64,000 nucleotides of DNA, taken from NCBI RefSeq assembly GCF_039524015.1, contig NZ_BAAAGF010000005.1, positions 124,001 to 188,000 on the forward strand, written 5' to 3'. This DNA comes from Gaetbulibacter_B jejuensis. Lineage in GTDB: Bacteria > Bacteroidota > Bacteroidia > Flavobacteriales > Flavobacteriaceae. A model generated the notes under the pieces. The model was not told the origin of the DNA and did not search any database. It saw nothing but the letters and a program-made list of their open reading frames with translations. Of this stretch, positions 62,270 through 64,000 are shown piece by piece (the stretch's first letter is position 1; each line of letters starts with the position of its first letter). A program made the position numbers and the translations under genes.

Positions 62270-62498
62270 ACGTTGATAACTATATTACTATTGAAATAAT
62301 TAAAAATACAACTGCAAAAAGGTAGGTGATAAATATTTTTAAAGGCTAATTCAAATCTATTTTTTCACAATATGAATACAAAGCTTAATGAAACTATAGA
62401 ATTTAGTTTTAGTTTGATGCAGACAAACTACCTTTGCAATTGCATCATAAATGAAGCTATTTTGTCGTTAAAAAAAGGTAAAGCCTATAATAGTTTAC

Positions 62499-63746
62499 TC
62501 ATTTTTCATTTACTGATTTCAAAAACTGTGAAGGTGTTAGAGAAGTTTCTTTCTTGAATGCTTTATTAAATGTAACCTTATTATTATAACCAACAGCATA
62601 AGCAACATCAATAATTTGAGTATTCTTATCGCTTAGCTTAAGCATTTGGATAGCTTCTTCAACTCTAAATTTATTAACTAGCTCAAAAAAGTTCATATTA
62701 AAATGCTCATTTATAATCTGAGATGTATTATGGCGAGATGTTTCGAGTTTCTCAGAAAGGCTTTCTAGGTTTAGACTGTTATCCATAAATATTTTATGAT
62801 CTACCATAAGCGTAATCAAATTTTGCTTCAATTCATTGGACAACGATTTTGTTAATCCTGATTTTTGATATTTTGAAAAAAACTCAGTATTCTTTAAAAT
62901 TATTTCTTTACTAAATACTTTAGGTTGCACTTGAGCCATATAGGAAATATAAAGCACCATTAAAGCCATAGCTACCACTACAATTTGATAAATAAAACTA
63001 TATGCATTAAAAAACAGGCCACTAATTGATATACCATATATAAAATAAGACACTACAAAAAGTACATGCATTCTATACACTCCCTTCTTCCAAAAAACGA
63101 TTGCTTCTAAATTCTTGTATAGTTTAGACTTTGCACTCTTTAAATGATTTTTACTTATCAAAAATCCGTAGATAATTAACGACACTAACTTTGGGATAAA
63201 AACTATATAAAAAAACGAGCTTTCAGTGTACACACTACTTGTCCCTAATTGTATTTTAATTTTTTCTTCTAAAGGCAAACTATACAATGGAAATAAAAAG
63301 AAAAGTAATACCACTGTAGGTAAGAGGTGTAAAGCATCTAATGCTTTAAACTTATGTTGATTATTAATTCTTTTAAAGTAAAAGTACAGTAATGGACCAT
63401 AAAGTAAAGCTACAGAAGCAGACATTAAATAGGTATGCGCATATTTAAGCTGATAATTGGTATTATAAAGCACAAAATCCAATATAAAAAAAGTATGAAC
63501 AAGAATAAAACCACTCATTAAACTTGTACTAACTCTATCCGTATTCTTTGTAAAATTGAGGATTATGGCAACATAAAAACCAATAAGTGCAACGTAGAAA
63601 TATAAAAAGTCTAAAACTCCATACTTTAAATTATAGGAGTCACTTAATTGCGCAACATCAATAGCAGTCATTGAAAAACAATTGGTTATAAACAAAGTAA
63701 AACCAATAGATAAAAGCAACCTTTTTATTTTTAAATGAAATTTCAT
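62499..63746 (-). CDS. Membrane-bound AraC-family transcriptional regulator
   Basis: The 415-residue protein has an N-terminal signal-like helix and about seven membrane helices (residues about 40-290; for example YVALIGFYVAIILNF and VVVAMALMVLYISYMAQV). A linker and a C-terminal AraC helix-turn-helix pair follow (LNLESLSEKLETSRHNTSQII and IIDVAYAVGYNNKVTFNKAFKK, near residues 335-410). Such proteins bind DNA while held in the inner membrane and probably sense an envelope signal. Neighbours give no clue to its targets. Confidence 0.88.
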   Translation of the reverse strand: MKFHLKIKRLLLSIGFTLFITNCFSMTAIDVAQLSDSYNLKYGVLDFLYFYVALIGFYVAIILNFTKNTDRVSTSLMSGFILVHTFFILDFVLYNTNYQLKYAHTYLMSASVALLYGPLLYFYFKRINNQHKFKALDALHLLPTVVLLFFLFPLYSLPLEEKIKIQLGTSSVYTESSFFYIVFIPKLVSLIIYGFLISKNHLKSAKSKLYKNLEAIVFWKKGVYRMHVLFVVSYFIYGISISGLFFNAYSFIYQIVVVAMALMVLYISYMAQVQPKVFSKEIILKNTEFFSKYQKSGLTKSLSNELKQNLITLMVDHKIFMDNSLNLESLSEKLETSRHNTSQIINEHFNMNFFELVNKFRVEEAIQMLKLSDKNTQIIDVAYAVGYNNKVTFNKAFKKETSLTPSQFLKSVNEK

Positions 63747-63860
63747 TAGATTGAATTAGCCTTTTTAAAGTTATTCAATTTAATAATGAAATGCTCTTAA
63801 AAAATTGTTAATACACTGACTAAGTTACTGTTAAATCTTACAGCAATAACAACACACGTA

Positions 63861-64000
63861 TTACAGGTTTCTTATCTTTTTTTCCCAATTCCATGCAGAA
63901 CGCATAGCATCGTCTAAAGTTAGTTCAGCTTTCCAACCTAATTCATTATTAGACTTTGACGTGTCAGCATAAGCTTTTGTAATATCACCTGCACGCCTTG
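63861..64000 (-). CDS. galE: UDP-glucose 4-epimerase-type SDR, C-terminus only
   Basis: The last 46 codons read RRAGDITKAYADTSKSNNEL, then GWKAELTLDDAMRSAWNWEK to the stop at 63861-63863. The RAGD...YAD...LGW pattern is the C-terminal signature of GalE-type NAD-dependent epimerases. The 5' end lies beyond the right edge, so specificity is not certain. Confidence 0.8.
   Translation of the reverse strand, partial: RRAGDITKAYADTSKSNNELGWKAELTLDDAMRSAWNWEKKIRNL

Noticed and set aside
62372..62557. 61-codon ORF on the plus strand before the AraC gene
   Set aside because: It overlaps the 3' end of the AraC-family gene by 59 bases and has no recognisable domain; probably chance.

Overview
The window is about 64 kb of low-GC chromosome from a member of the Flavobacteriaceae (Bacteroidota), probably marine. 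The evidence is type IX secretion (T9SS) C-terminal sorting domains, GLPGLI-family and DUF5686 proteins, a CarboxypepD-linked outer-membrane barrel, class II tRNA-Tyr without encoded CCA, and recurrent Bacteroidota promoters of the form TTG-N18/19-TAnnTTTG. The genus cannot be fixed from the sequence alone.

Layout. (1) 1-17.7 kb, all minus strand, is nitrogen and amino-acid biosynthesis: an arginine operon (GNAT, argG, argC, proC, argD, the last cut by the window edge), a branched-chain operon (ilvD-B-N-C-A) and gltBD. Each of the first two operons is preceded by a short leader ORF rich in its own end product: an Arg-rich 23-mer ending in three Arg codons, and an Ile/Val-rich 20-mer followed by a strong terminator and a matching antiterminator segment. 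Both look like ribosome-mediated attenuators. (2) 18.1-20.6 kb (plus) holds a porin and an ammonium transporter behind two CCCTA/TAGGG palindromes, so ammonium uptake lies divergent to glutamate synthase. (3) 20.7-28 kb holds ppc, metK with a SAM-II-like pseudoknot leader, a secreted sialidase-like lipoprotein with an M28 peptidase, and tRNA-Tyr. (4) 28-42.6 kb is an envelope and signalling block: an outer-membrane barrel, two GLPGLI proteins and a small exported protein on the minus strand, two consecutive histidine kinase/response regulator pairs, and two large T9SS-exported proteins. Three intergenic spots here carry GTTAAC direct repeats at a 10-11 bp period, suggesting one regulon. (5) 42.7-52.8 kb holds a deoxynucleoside kinase, membrane and soluble pyrophosphatases, an isolated DUF4209/HEPN-like accessory gene, a DUF5686 protein and pdhB. 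(6) 53.1-61.7 kb holds etfBA, a bifunctional nuclease, a nucleoside transporter, thyA, a CBM48 protein, a membrane-anchored DHFR fusion, fabD and lspA. (7) 61.7-64 kb holds a small CxxC protein, a structured intergenic segment that may be an ncRNA, a membrane-bound AraC regulator and the end of a galE-type epimerase.

The most interesting signals are regulatory: the arginine leader peptide (arginine operons are usually described as repressor-controlled), the ilv leader, the metK riboswitch and the GTTAAC regulon. The HEPN-like lone gene, the 2TM-DHFR fusion and the candidate ncRNA follow. No CRISPR array, insertion sequence or prophage was seen.
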